A stretch of DNA of 64,000 bases from Agrostemma githago (Eukaryota; Streptophyta; Magnoliopsida; Caryophyllales; Caryophyllaceae): the NCBI GenBank assembly GCA_958450325.1, contig OY288246.1, positions 37,504,544-37,568,543 on the forward strand, given 5' to 3'. Positions 22,377 through 33,729 of this stretch are shown piece by piece. Below the pieces are notes generated by a model. The model was given only the letters and a program-made list of their open reading frames with translations, made no database searches and was not told the DNA's origin. Each line of letters begins with the position of its first letter. Position 1 is the stretch's first letter. Position numbers and translations under genes: made by a program.

Positions 22377-23106
22377 TGATGTGAGTTGATATGAACTTTG
22401 AAACAAGAACGTGAAGATGGATTAGTATTCTGAAATGTATGTAAACAAAGTAACCAAAACAGATTGTAAGGATGAATAAAACGTAACCAAATGATAGTAT
22501 GCTTAATGAAGTAGACCTATACTCCAACAAAGCGGGTGCTAAATCAAACACGCGATTGAAGTAGCGAGTTTAGAGCTTGTAACGCGACTTACTCTAGACT
22601 TTGTCTTGTAAACAACAAGGACGTAAAAGAAAGCTTAGCTTTACTCAGGTTTTTGATATGAAAATTGGATGATTTATTCATTCAAATGGATGGCTATATA
22701 TAGCCTACAAGAGACCCTTAAACCGGTTGGTTAGGGTGACAAAAACAAAGTTAACAACCATGTGAACACGGAGCTAATAACAAAGCTAGGAGCTAATAAC
22801 AAAGCTAGGAGCTAATAACAAAGCTTAACCAAGAGCAATCAGCCGCGGCACCTTGTGTGAACAGGGAGCCATAACCAAAGCTTGAGCGTGCACCCTATGT
22901 GAATGTAGCCATAGTGTGAACCCAAGTTAATGCCTTCAAATTACCTTGACTAATTGCTCCTTTAATCAGCCCACACACGAGCTAGCTCACCAATTGAAGT
23001 AGGATTATTACTAAGTTGGTAGGAGGTGCTAGTGTGGCTGAACAAAGATCATTTAGGAGCTAAGGTGACTTCATTGAACTCCTTAGTAGCATCTTGATTC
23101 GGATCA
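22377..23106 (-). repeat. 5' LTR of element D (730 bp)
   Basis: Matches the 3' LTR apart from the extra tandem 19-base unit at about 22783-22821; ends at TSD aaacc. Confidence 0.93.
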
Positions 23107-23335
23107 AAACCCAAATCTTCCACCAACATCTCCAACAATCCCTTAATCATCCATCAACACCCAAATCACCTTACTAACCCTAGCAACAATCTACTCAAAC
23201 ATATCTAATACTAAAACCAACATAAACAAGAAGAATCAAAACAAGCATAAACAAACTAGTGAAAAAAATGAACTAAGAACAATAAGATGAACAAAGATTA
23301 AAACTTGGATGAATAAACAAGATAAAGAGTAAAAA
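23107..23335 (-). repeat. Athila-like 5' LTR, second piece
   Basis: It resumes with the TSD aaacc and continues the match to the left LTR (ccaaatcttccaccaac). It ends in aaaaa at the insertion point of element E. Confidence 0.86.
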
Positions 23336-24086
23336 TGATGTGAGTTGATATGAACTTTGAAACAAGAATGAGAGATATGATTAGTATTCTGAAATGGAAC
23401 GTGAATGAGTAACCAAAACAGAAAGAAAGGATAGTTTAAGGAAGGATAAACCGTAACCAAGGATAGTATGCTAGGTGAAGTAGACCTATACTTCAACAAA
23501 GCGGTTTGCTAGATCAAACACTCGATTGAAATAGCGAGTTTAGAGCTTGTAACGCGACTCACTCTAGACTTTGTCTTGTAAACTACAAGGACGAAACAGA
23601 AAGCTTAGCTTTACTAAAGTTTTAATATGCAAATTGGATGTTCTTATTCCTTCAAAATGGCCGGCTATATATAGCCTACAAGAGCCCTTAAACCGGCTGG
23701 TTTAGGGTGACAAAAACAAAGTCTAAACCTATTGTGAACTAGGAGCTAATTACAAAGTTGGGAGCTAATAACAAAGTGATGTAAACATGGAGCTAAAACC
23801 AAAGCTAAGTGAAGAGTAATCAGCCGTTGCACACCATGTGAACGTGGAGCCAAAACCAAAGCTTGCTGAAGTGCACACTATGTGAACATAGCCATGGTGT
23901 GAACCCAAGTTAATGTCTTCAATTTACCTTGACTTCTTTGCTCCTTTATTCAGCTCCTATACGAGCTAACTTAATACTTGGAGGAGGCATACTACTAGGC
24001 TGGTAGGAGGTGCTAGTGTGGCTTGACTAGAGCTATTAGGAGCTAGTGTTACTTCATTGAACTCTTTAGCCTCTTCATTCGGATCA
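23336..24086 (-). repeat. 3' LTR of element E (751 bp)
   Basis: TGATGTGAG to CGGATCA; the PPT complement follows at 24087-24099. Confidence 0.93.
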
Positions 24087-27000
24087 TCTCCTCCCCCTTG
24101 AAAAGGAATTGCCCTCAATTCTGAAATGCCATCATCATCAAGATAAGGAGAAAGATCTCCCACATTGAACGTGGCATGAACTCCATAGTCATCCGGTAGT
24201 TCCACCTTGTAAGCATTGTCGTTCACCTTGGATACGATCTTATAAGGACCTTCTGCTCGTGGCATCAACTTATTCTTCCTTTTGCTTGGAAACCTCTCTT
24301 TTCTCAAGTGAACCCAAACTAAGTCACCCTCTTGAAAAAGTCTTGGTTTCCGGTTTTTGTTGGACCTTCTTTTGTATGTTTCATTTACCTCCTTGATCCT
24401 TTCTCTAATCTGCTCGTGGAGTTTTATCATAGCCTTCAGTTTGGACTCCGCATCTTTGTGGACTAACTCATCCTTAGGTAGAGGAATCAGGTCCAAAGGC
24501 ATGTAAGGATTGACCCCATATACAGCCTCAAAGGGAGAATGAGAGGTAGCATAAGTAGGAGAGCGATTGTAGGCAAATTCAGCATGGGCAAGCTTGATAT
24601 CCCAATCCTTTTGAGTCTTACTTACAAGGCCTCTTAACAACGTCCCCAAAGTGCGGTTGGTAACCTCGGTCTGTCCATCTGTTTGTGGATGATGAGAAGT
24701 GCTAAATAAGAGCTTGGTTCCCACCTTTCTCCATAATGTGTTCCAAAAGTAACTAAGGAACTTTGAATCACGATCAGAGACAATGGACTTGGGTACTCCA
24801 TGGAGACGCACCACCTCTTTGAAGTACAAGTCAGCAACATTGCTAGCATCATCTGTTTTGTGGCAAGCAATGAAGTGAGCCATCTTTGAAAACCGATCTA
24901 CCACCACCATGATAGCATCTTTTCCTCTAGCGGTTCTTGGTAAGGCTACAATGAAATCCATGGATACATCTTCCCATGGTCTATTAGGAGTGGGCAAGGG
25001 CGTGTAGACTCCGGGTTTGAAAGAACTTTTGGCAAATTGGCATGTCACACACTTGCTCACTACATGCTGGACACTCCCTTGCATCTTTGGCCAAAAGAAG
25101 TGTTCCTTTAAGACCTCCAAAGTTCTTGTAATGCCAAAATGACCCGCTAATCCTCCTCCATGAGCTTCTCTAACCAGTAGCTCTCTAATGGGGTGCTTGG
25201 GAACACACAGGCGGTTTCCTTTGAAAAGAAATCCCTCCTGCAAAACAAACTCATCAAAGGCTCCCTCCTTGCATTTGGTGAAGGTTTCACCAAAGTCAGC
25301 ATCATTGTTGTAGTAGTCTTTTAGAGTTTCAAATCCGAGCAACCTCACATCCAAAGTAGATAGTAAAGTGTAGCGGCGGGATAGTGCATCAGCTACTACG
25401 TTACTTTTTCCATCCTTGTACTTTGAAGAGAAATGAAAGGATTGCAAGAACTCCACCCATTTGGCATGCCTTGGACTTAACTTTTGCTGGCCATTGATGT
25501 ACTTTAGGGACTCATGATCTGAATGGAGAATAAAATGGTTAGTACGAAGGTAATGACTCCAATGATCAAGAGCTCTTACTATGGCATAGAACTCCTTGTC
25601 GTAGGTGCAATAGTTCAGCCTTGCTCCATTGAGTTTCTCTGAGAAATAGGCAATGGGGCGCTTATTTTGTACAAGAACAGCACCAATTCCTACTCCACTA
25701 GCGTCACATTCCACCTCAAATGGTTGAGAGAAATCAGGAAGGGCTAAGATAGGAGCGGAACACAGCTTCTCTTTAATGGCTTCAAAGGCTTCTTGGGCAG
25801 CTTTGGACCAAACAAATGCGCCTTTCTTCAAGCATTCGGTGATAGGACTTGTGATAGTGCTGAAGTCCTTGATGAATCTCCTGTAAAAAGAAGCCAAACC
25901 ATGAAAAGACGTTACTTCTGTAATGGTGGAAGGGATTGGCCAAGTGCGTATGGATTCTACTTTGGTTTGATCAACTGACACTCCTTCTTTGGACACTACG
26001 TAGCCAAGGAACACTACGCTTTCCACAAAGAAGGCACACTTCTCCTTCTTCCCAAAGAGCTGTTGTTTGCGAAGTGTTGTGAATAGTAGTCTTAAATGCT
26101 CCATATGTTCCTCCAAAGACCTGCTATACACAAGGATATCATCCAAGTAAACCACAATAAAGCGACTTAAGTAGGCCTTAAGTACCTCGTTCATTAACCT
26201 CATGAACGTGCTTGGAGCGTTGGTAAGACCAAATGGCATGACCGTCCACTCATAGAGTCCATGCTTGGTTTTGAAAGCGGTCTTCCATTCATCCCCTTCC
26301 CTCATTCTGATTTGATGGTACCCACTTCTTAGATCAATTTTGGAAAATACTACTGCCCCATGAAGCTCATCTAACATATCATCCAACTTGGAATAGGAAA
26401 CCTATACTTGATGGTGATGTTGTTAACGGCTCTACTATCTACACACATTCTCCAAGTTCCATCCTTCTTAGGTACTAAAAGGACTGGAACAGCACAAGGA
26501 CTAAGGCTCTCCCGCACATACCCTCGACTCATTAACTCATCTATTTGTCTTTGTAATTCCTTAGTTTCCTCCGGATTACACCTATATGCTGCCTTATTGG
26601 GTAAGGTTGATCCTGGAATGAGGTCGATTTGGTGTTCTATACCTCTAATAGGTGGTAAACCAATGGGTAATTCCTTGGGGAAGACATCCTTAAACTCGTG
26701 TAACAACTCCTCAAATGGCTCTCCTCCAAGCCCATTCTCAACTTCTACGGGTTTTTCTTGAGCCATCATGACAAAGACATGCTCCCCCCTTGTAAAGCTT
26801 GTTCTACTTCGCTTTCACTCGCAAAGATGGTGAGGTTAGGTTTCTTGGTTTTGTTGGAGGTCATAGCTCTAACCGCTTGGGGAGTCATAGGTTTTAGAAT
26901 GATCTTCTTTCCCTTATCCCTCAATTCATATTCATTCTTTCTACCATGGTGTACCACATCCCTATCAAACTGCCAAGGACGCCCCAAAAGTATATGACAA

Positions 27001-27449
27001 GCATCCATAGGGATAACATCACAAAGAACCTCATCGACATAAGACCCCATAGTTAAGCCAACTCTTACTTGTTTTGTGACCTTGATTTTGTTTTCATTAT
27101 CTAACCAATGTAATGCATATGGTCTAGGGTGATTAGTAGTGGTTAGACCTAACTTAGCTACCATTTCAGTAGAGGCCACATTCGTACAACTACCTCCATC
27201 AATAATCAAACTACACCATTTGGTATTAACTAGACATTTTGTGTGAAAGAGTTGGTCTCTTTGTTCGGTGTTGTGTGGGATGGGGTTAGCATGAAGTGTA
27301 CGTAGTACTAAAACATTACCATACGTTGGGAGCTCATAGTCTTTTCCTTCTTCCTTCTTTTCTCCCAAGTAGACTTCCGGACCAGATGCGCCATTGTACT
27401 TAGAAAGACTAATGATGCTTGAGTCTTCAAAGCTCACAACTCCTGCCAT
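23966..27449 (-). pseudogene. Pol-type CRM polyprotein: PR-RT-RNase H-IN, two frameshifts
   Basis: The start is the ATG at 27449 (MAGVVSFEDSS). The Gag stub passes directly to ELPTYGNVLVLRTLHAN and protease LIIDGGSCTNVAS. A C run one base short at 26783-26789 breaks the frame after EQALQGG. It resumes for RT (PVLLVPKKDGTWRMC) until another missing C at about 26384-26387 (PIPSWMIC instead of PIPRLDDM). The remaining 806 codons are open and hold RT YLDDILVYSRS, RNase H, the integrase zinc domain, VSMDFI, VSDRDSKF, TDGQTEV and the LTR-spanning C-terminus. Both defects are single-base losses next to short homopolymers. Confidence 0.9.
24087..24099 (-). other. Polypurine tract of element E
   Basis: AAGGGGGAGGAGA on the minus strand adjoining the 3' LTR. 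Confidence 0.85.
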
Positions 27450-27469
27450 GCTTACGTCTAAATGGATGA

Positions 27470-27486
27470 CCAAAGCTCTGATACCA
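27470..27486 (-). other. Primer binding site, tRNA-iMet type (element E)
   Basis: TGGTATCAGAGCTTTGG on the minus strand, four bases from the 5' LTR. Confidence 0.88.
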
Positions 27487-27490
27487 CTAA

Positions 27491-28241
27491 TGATGTGAGT
27501 TGATATGAACTTTGAAACAAGAATGAGAGATATGATTAGTATTCTGAAATGGAACGTGAATGAGTAACCAAAACAGAAAGAAAGGATAGTTTAAGGAAGG
27601 ATAAACCGTAACCAAGGATAGTATGCTAGGTGAAGTAGACCTATACTTCAACAAAACAGTTTGCTAGATCAAACACTCGATTAAAATAGCGAGTTTAGAG
27701 CTTGTAACGCGACTCACTCTAGACTTTGTCTTGTAAACTACAAGGACGAAACAGAAAGCTTAGCTTTACTCAAGTTTTAATATGCAAATTAGATGTTCTT
27801 ATTCCTTCAAAATGGCCGGCTATATATAGCCTACAAGAGCCCTTAAACTGGCTGGTTTAGGGTGACAAAAACAAAGTCTAAACCTATTGTGAACTAGGAG
27901 CTAATTACAAAGTTGGGAGCTAATAACAAAGTGATGTAAACATGGAGCTAAAACCAAAGCTAAGTGAAGAGTAATCAGCCGTTGCACACCATGTGAACGT
28001 GGAGCTAAAACCAAAGCTTGCTGAAGTGCACACTATGTGAACATAGCCATGGTGTGAACCCAAGTTAATGTCTTCAATTTACCTTGACTTCTTTGCTCCT
28101 TTATTCAGCTCCTATACGAGCTAACTTAATACTTGGAGGAGGCATACTACTAGGCTGGTAGGAGGTGCTAGTGTGGCTTGACTAGAGCTATTAGGAGCTA
28201 GTGTTACTTCATTGAACTCTTTAGCCTCTTCATTCGGATCA
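27491..28241 (-). repeat. 5' LTR of element E (751 bp)
   Basis: Same length as the left copy; ends CGGATCA followed by TSD aaaaa. Confidence 0.93.
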
Positions 28242-28872
28242 AAAAAGGAAGAGAGGATTATACCATACTAACAAGAGAATGAAAAGGAGAACACTTGCAT
28301 AGAAGATAACCCAAATTCATCCACCAAGGTTGTCAATCTTGGATGGATTCTTCAAGAGATCCAATAATACAAGAGTAACTAAGATTAACTACTAATTACC
28401 GACTAATCTACACTAATCTAAACTAATCTAACCTAAAATAGTCTAGGGTTTAGTGGGAAGTGAAGAACATAACCTTATATTACAAGAGAAAGGGTATATA
28501 TAGGGTTCCAAGTGGAAAGAAGATGAAACAATGAAGCGCGGGCCTGTAACTAGGCCATCCCGTCCGGGATGAGTTGGTCCCGGTCGGGATGAGGTGGTCC
28601 CGGTCGGGATGGACCCCTTCCCGGTCAGGAAGGCCTCAAAATAGCAGCTCCTCTTTTGTGCACTTCATCCTGGACGGGTTGAGGTCATACCCGTCGGGGA
28701 TGAGTCTTGTAGGCCTCCAATATGATCCTTTTTGTCCCTCCTTGCTTCACATGGACTTCTCATCGATTCTCGGGAATCGGGATCGGGTCTCGGAGGCTCG
28801 AGATTGGGTCCCAAGGTTTCGGGGTCGAATCCAAGGCATCGAGTGATCGTTCCTTCACTTCGTTGGCTCCGA
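28242..28872 (-). repeat. Athila-like 5' LTR, third piece, outer end missing
   Basis: It matches the left LTR up to cgttggctccga (4752 on the left) and then diverges. The last 170 bp of the LTR, including the terminal CACTTATCA, are absent. It includes the palindrome patch at about 28556-28635. Confidence 0.86.
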
Positions 28873-29098
28873 TATGATACCCGGTGTTGGTCTTGATGAT
28901 GTAGAAAGGTTGTACTAGCTTTGTGTTATGTGAACGGGGTGTCGATAGAGGTACTCTGGATATTGTCTCGTCTATGTAGTGTACTAGTACGGTTTCATGC
29001 TATTTGAAGGGCTCGATAACTAATGTGGTGGGGGTATCGTCAAATGTCAAGAAGGTTGATAACTTATGTGGTTTAAGTGTGTAGTAATGTGAATGTTA
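28873..29098. other. Unassigned sequence between the Athila LTR remnant and the LINE
   Basis: 226 bp with no frame, repeat or motif I recognise. It begins at the deletion point of the Athila LTR and ends at the LINE poly(A) side, so it may be the older sequence into which the LINE inserted. Confidence 0.4.
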
Positions 29099-30828
29099 TT
29101 CTTTTTTTTGGTGGGAATGTGAGGTGTATTATATAACAAAACCAGTAATTACAAGGTCATATACAGGCAAAAGGACCGACATTCGGAAGAGGATGTTAAT
29201 CCAAATAAAGAAAGGATCTAATGCTCTCAATATCGGACATTTTTGTGTGTGGGTTATGCATCACAACACGCAACCTATCTTTGATCTCTTGCTTAATAAT
29301 ATTGGTGACTTTCTCCGGGCGAGCCACATTTCCTTCAATACGGGCTCTGTTCCTCGACATCCAAATTCTATGGTGAAACGCATTGAGTGTCATAGCGATG
29401 ATCTTTCCTTTAGGATTATCTTCTACTTTCCAATCAGGGGGGAACAAGCTCCGAATCCACTGTTCCAGTTCAGATTTAATAATGCTGCTGTATGGACATT
29501 CTGTGAACAGGTGAGTGACAGTTTCAGGGGCTGTCTCGCAGATATAGCAATTTGCATCAACACCGGTCCCCCAACGCATCAGTTTATCTCTAGTATTGAG
29601 TCCCTTATTGAGCATAATCCAAGTAATCATAGCATGCTTAGGCACGTTCCAATTGTTCCAAGTTAGGTTATACCAGTCGGGTTTAGGGTAAGAACTCGAC
29701 AGCCATCTATAACCTTCTGCAATTGTGTAGCCATGAATATCAGCAGTCCAAGAATTATCATCGTATCCGCTTTTTAATCTTTCTTTAGCCTTGCAAATCG
29801 ACTTCCAGGTCCACGCAACATCAGGAGGGGGAGTGTAAGAGTGCCAGTCCTTACCTTTTAGGTTGTTACTATGTACCCATCGAACCCATAATCTATCCTC
29901 TTTCTCATACAACTAGTTAACCAGTTTTCCGACCGCTGCAATGTTCCAGTTACCTGCTTGTTTGATGCCCAATACCCCTTCCAATTTAGGCTTAGTAACA
30001 GTATCCCAAGAGACAAGGGGGACCCGACTATAATCATCAGCCCCTTCCCAAAGGAAATTCCGACACACAGTCTCAATTCTTCTTATGACTCCCTTGGGGA
30101 TCAGGAAAATTGTTGCCCAATAATTATACAGAGTATTAAGAACAGAGTTAATAAGCACGACTCTTCCCGCATAAGACAGTTTTTTAGCACCAAGGTTTCT
30201 GATTTTGTTGAGCATCTTATCAGCAATTGTCGAGCATTCTTGCCTATTAAGTTTCTTAGACTTAACCGGTATCCCTAGATATGAGAAGGGAAGCTCACCT
30301 TCCTTAAATCCCGTGGCATTAAGAATCTCCTCCTTGTTTACCTGTCTCATCCCATTAAAATAAATCGCAGATTTTGATGAATTAATGGTCAGTCCGGAGG
30401 CCTTAGAGAAAGAAGATAAGGCCCGAATCATAAGCATGATAGATTGAGTCTCGCCTTTACAAAACATCATCAAGTCGTCTGCAAATATCAAGTGTGTGAG
30501 CTTGAGTTGTTTGCACATAGGATGGTACTTGAAGGGCCATTTTCCAGTTGCAAATTTCAGCATTCTACTGAGGTAGTCCATACAAAGTGTGAATATCAGG
30601 GGAGACATTGGGTCTCCTTGTCTTAAGCCCCGTTTTCCTTGAAAATAACCGAAGTTGCTCCCATTGAGACTTAGTGTGAATTGAGGAGACGTGATACATG
30701 TCATAATCAGCCCTCTAAAATGAGTAGGAAACTGCAGCATTTCCAGGAGCTCGCTCACAAATCCCCACTCCACGGAGTCATAGGCCTTTTGAAGATCGAT
30801 TTTAATTAAACATCTCGGGGAAGCATTT
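29099..30828 (-). mobile_element. L1-type LINE, 3' part of ORF2, truncated
   Basis: Minus-strand non-LTR retrotransposon. The 3' end is marked by a short poly(A) seen as eight T at 29102-29109. The 5' side is cut abruptly at 30828 by CRM-like element O, within the RT domain. Confidence 0.85.
29196..30828 (-). pseudogene. LINE ORF2 fragment: RT and C-terminal zf-RVT domain
   Basis: The frame enters at the cut edge with CLIKIDLQKAYDSVEWGF. It continues with RQGDPMSPLIF, the catalytic FADDLMMF, SKASGLTINSSKSAIYFN and FSYLGIPV, all typical of plant L1 reverse transcriptase. A single TAG at 29913-29915 (VGKLVN, stop, LYEKEDRLWVRW) interrupts the frame; family members usually have Trp there, so this is probably TGG to TAG. 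The same frame then carries the C-terminal zinc-binding reverse-transcriptase domain (CYICETAPETVTHLFTECPY) and ends at 29196. The endonuclease and ORF1 are missing. Confidence 0.85.
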
Positions 30829-31712
30829 TGATCCGAATCAAGAAGCCACTAATCCAAGTAAGGAAGTTCTAAAGAGCTCAACTAAAGAATACTAACTCCT
30901 ACTTAAGCTTAGGCCAGCTACATTAGCAATAATAAGAAGTCATCTTCAATAATGGAGCTAGCTCAAGTTTGAGCTGAATAAAGAAGCAAGTAATCACAGT
31001 TAATTGAAGACAATAACTTGGTTTCACACCCAATCAAACATGGGAAGAGTACTGAAGTTATGAGGCTGATTGTGTCCTTGGTGTTCACGTTTGAAGGCTC
31101 CTTTGTTGGCCTTGTTTTTGGCTCCATGTTCACATCCTTGCCGCGCCTCATTACTCCTACTCAAGCTTTGTTTTCATCTCCATGTTCACACAAGAAGACC
31201 ACGGCTGATTACTCTTCATCAAACATTGTTTTTAGCTCCATGTTTACATTACTTTGTTATTAGCTCCTAGCTTTGTTCTTAGCTCCTAGTTCACATTAGG
31301 CTTAAGCTTTGTTTTTGTCACCATTGTACTTTGTTATTGTCACCCTTGACCAGCCGGTTTTTAGGGTCTTGTAGGCTATATATAGCCACCCATTTGAATG
31401 AATAAATCATCCAATTTGCAAATTAAAACTTGAGTAAAGCTAAGCTTTCTGTTTCGTCCTTGTAGTTTACAAGACAAAGTCTAGAGTAAGTCGCGTTACA
31501 AGCTCTAAACTCGCTATTTCAATCGAGTGTTTGATCTAGCAACCGCTTTGTTGAAGTATAGGTCTACTTCACCTAGCATACTATCCTTGGTTACGGTTTA
31601 TCCTTCCTCAAAACTATCCTTTCATTCTGTTTTGGTTACTTGTTTACGTTCCATTTCAGAATACTAATCCATCTTTACATTCTTGTTTCAAAGTTCATAT
31701 CAACTCACATCA
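30829..31712 (+). repeat. 5' LTR of element O (884 bp, gag-type)
   Basis: TGATCCGAAT to AACTCACATCA, followed by ttag and the PBS at 31717-31733. Confidence 0.92.
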
Positions 31713-31716
31713 TTAG

Positions 31717-31733
31717 TGGTATCAGAGCTTTGG
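31717..31733 (+). other. Primer binding site, tRNA-iMet type (element O)
   Basis: TGGTATCAGAGCTTTGG, four bases from the LTR. Confidence 0.88.
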
Positions 31734-31752
31734 TCATCAAGCAAAGATAAGA

Positions 31753-32736
31753 ATGGTAGGAGTATTGAACTTTGAAGATCCTACTTTCCTGGAACAACTA
31801 AAGAAGGCATTGGAGAACTTCCAACCCAAGAATTCTCGCTTCCAACCTAGGAGAGAACCGGTGGACAAGATCAAGGTAACTGAACTTCCTGAGTTTAACG
31901 GTGGTACTGATCCTGAAGCTTACTTGGAGTGGGAAAGAAGCATGGAAAAGCTCTTTGACTTCAAGGATTTGGAGGACGAAGAGAGGTGCAAATACGCCAT
32001 CCTAAAGCTAAGCAAAGGAGCTTCCCTTTGGTATGAAGGGCTTAAGGTACAACGCACCAGAAGTGGGAAGGGTAAGATTACTTCTTGGGAGTCCTTAAAA
32101 CGTAAACTACGTAAGAGGTATGTTCCAACTACGCACAAGTTGTCCTTATACAAAAAGATTGCTAACCTTGTTCAAGGAAAAATGAGTGTTAGTGAATATA
32201 TAGAGGAATTTGAGAACCTGGTTTTAATGGGAGAAGTAGAGGAAAATGAAGAAATAAAAATGGCTAGGTTCTTACGTGGATTAAATCGTAGTATAGCCAA
32301 TACAGTTGATTTGTGTCCTTATTCTGATTTCGATACATTGTGTGGATTATGTCTAAAAATCGAGGCACAAGGGAAAGGAAGACATGAGGGTGAATCTAGT
32401 AAGAGTCATACTTGGTCACGAACAGATGATAGTAATAGAATTAATCCTACTAATACTAATCAACCCCTTGTGATTAAGAATAACCCCGCACCCCCACCTC
32501 AGTCTACCCCCAAAACAACCACTGAAACTAGTCTATCTAAGGTACGTTGTTTCAAATGTCAAGGGTTTGGTCACTTCAAAAACGCTTGTCCTAACAAAAG
32601 AGTTGTGACCTTAAGGGAAGTAATCACAGTTAGGGATGAGTTATGGGAGGAGGAACAACGTATAGGGGCTGTTTTTAATGTTAATGAGGGAGAGGAAGAA
32701 GAGGAAGAAGTATGCCTTCTCCAAGTATTAAGTTAG
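31753..32736 (+). pseudogene. Gag fragment fused to LTR sequence
   Basis: The frame opens at MVGVLNFEDPT and gives an intact Gag body (DPEAYLEWER, SLWYEGLKV, MSVSEYIEEF) and CCHC knuckle CFKCQGFGHFKNAC. It then reaches the acidic linker and is cut at about 32706. The last residues (VCLLQVLS, stop) are the LTR-encoded tail of a pol-type polyprotein, in frame by chance. Protease and everything after it are missing. Confidence 0.9.
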
Positions 32737-33353
32737 CTCACATGGGAGCTGAATAAAGGAGTAAAGAAGTCAAGGTTGATAATGGGCTGATTGATAACTT
32801 CGTATTTAGCTCCATGTTCACATGGTGTGTACACTCAAGCTTTGTTGTCAGCTCCATGTTCACACAAGGTTCCATGGCTGGTTACTCTTGGTGAAGCTTT
32901 GGTTTTAACTCCCTAGCTTTAGTTGTAGCTCCCAACCTTGTAATTAGCTCCGTGTTCACATAAGGGTCACTTTGTTTTTGTCACCCTAAACCAACCGGTT
33001 TAAGGGCTCTTGTAGGCTATATATAGCCGGTCATTTGAAGGAATAAACATCATCCAATTTGCATATTAAAAACTTGAGTAAAGCTGAGCTTTCTGTTTCG
33101 TCCTTGTAGTTTACAAGACAAAGTCTAGAGTGAGTCGCGTTACAAGCTCTAAACTCGCTATTTCAATCGAGTGTTTGATCTAGCAAACCGCTTTGTTGAA
33201 GTATAGGTCTACTTCACCTAGCATACGATCCTTGGTTACGGTTTATCCTTCCTTAAAACTATCCTTTCTGTTTTGGTCACTCATTCACGTTCCATTTCAG
33301 AATACTAATCCATCTTTACATTCTTGTTTCAAAGTTCATATCAACTCACATCA
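32707..33353 (+). repeat. 3' LTR of element O, 5' end missing (pol-type)
   Basis: Starts at gtatgccttctccaag, matching element M from about 44041, and ends AACTCACATCA. It lacks about 28 bp of U3 (the block with ctccttgtttacatctc) present in M. Confidence 0.88.
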
Positions 33354-33624
33354 AAATCCAACTAAGTTTCATAACTCTATTCGGTTAGCTGGTGTCCACA
33401 ATAACCACCTTGTAAATATTTGTATTTGTATTCCTTAATTTTTCTTGACAATAGTTTTTGGTACTTTCTTGTAGCTTGCTTTAATGATGCCTGTAGTATT
33501 TATGAAGATTTATTTTGGGAGTATTTTGGGTGTTATTCAATGACTAAGAGAGTTTTTCTTCATGTATTTTGATACATGGATTGAGAATGTGTAAATTTTA
33601 AGGAATCGACATTGGTTTAGACCT

Positions 33625-33729
33625 GTCAAAAAGATTTTTCGCAGCTAAAAGCACTTTCGAATTGGATAAAACCGCCGGTCAAAAAGATTTTTCGTAGCTA
33701 AAAGCACTTTTCAATTGGATAAAACCGCC
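33625..33729. repeat. Two tandem 53-bp units
   Basis: gtcaaaaagatttttcg and the following bases to ataaaaccgcc are repeated at 33625-33677 and 33678-33729 with a few mismatches (gcagc/gtagc, ttcgaattgg/tttcaattgg). Confidence 0.85.

Larger units (their letters stand above)
19485..23106 (-). mobile_element. CRM-like element D, gag-type, non-autonomous
   Basis: 3622 bp with perfect TSD aaacc (19480-19484 and 23107-23111). The LTRs are 711 and 730 bp; the difference is a tandem duplication of a 19-base unit (gctaggagctaataacaaa) in the right LTR. Only about six other differences were seen. The LTR subfamily is closer to solo LTR L than to element C. Confidence 0.95.
23336..28241 (-). mobile_element. 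CRM-like element E, pol-type (no gag)
   Basis: 4906 bp, LTRs of 751 bp each, TSD aaaaa (23331-23335 and 28242-28246). The uninterrupted target is visible in the left Athila LTR (gagtaaaaaggaagag). About seven differences were seen between the LTRs. Confidence 0.95.
3284..28872 (-). mobile_element. Non-autonomous Athila-like element, split by CRM-like elements B, C, D, E
   Basis: The left LTR is 3284-4922 and the PPT is beside it. The interior lies in three pieces (4938-6342, 11289-13299, 17313-18857). The PBS at 18858-18874 complements tRNA-Asp. The right LTR is in three pieces (18878-19484, 23107-23335, 28242-28872). Without the nested elements and the 437-bp duplication the interior is only about 4.5 kb and shows no RT, RNase H or integrase, so the element resembles a LARD and would need enzymes from elsewhere. 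The right LTR lacks about 170 bp of its outer end, so no TSD can be checked. Clade assignment rests on the tRNA-Asp PBS and the GTGTGGGGGAG-type PPT, both common in Athila. Confidence 0.8.
30829..33353 (+). mobile_element. Recombinant CRM-like element O: gag-type 5' half joined to a pol-type 3' LTR
   Basis: An 884-bp gag-type 5' LTR, PBS and gag run to about 32706, where the sequence jumps into a pol-type 3' LTR about 95 bp from its start. Flanks do not match: cattt (30824-30828) on the left and aaatc (33354-33358) on the right. Left of it is the LINE; right of it is the ATHILA-like region. The structure fits a deletion joining two separate insertions. Confidence 0.85.
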
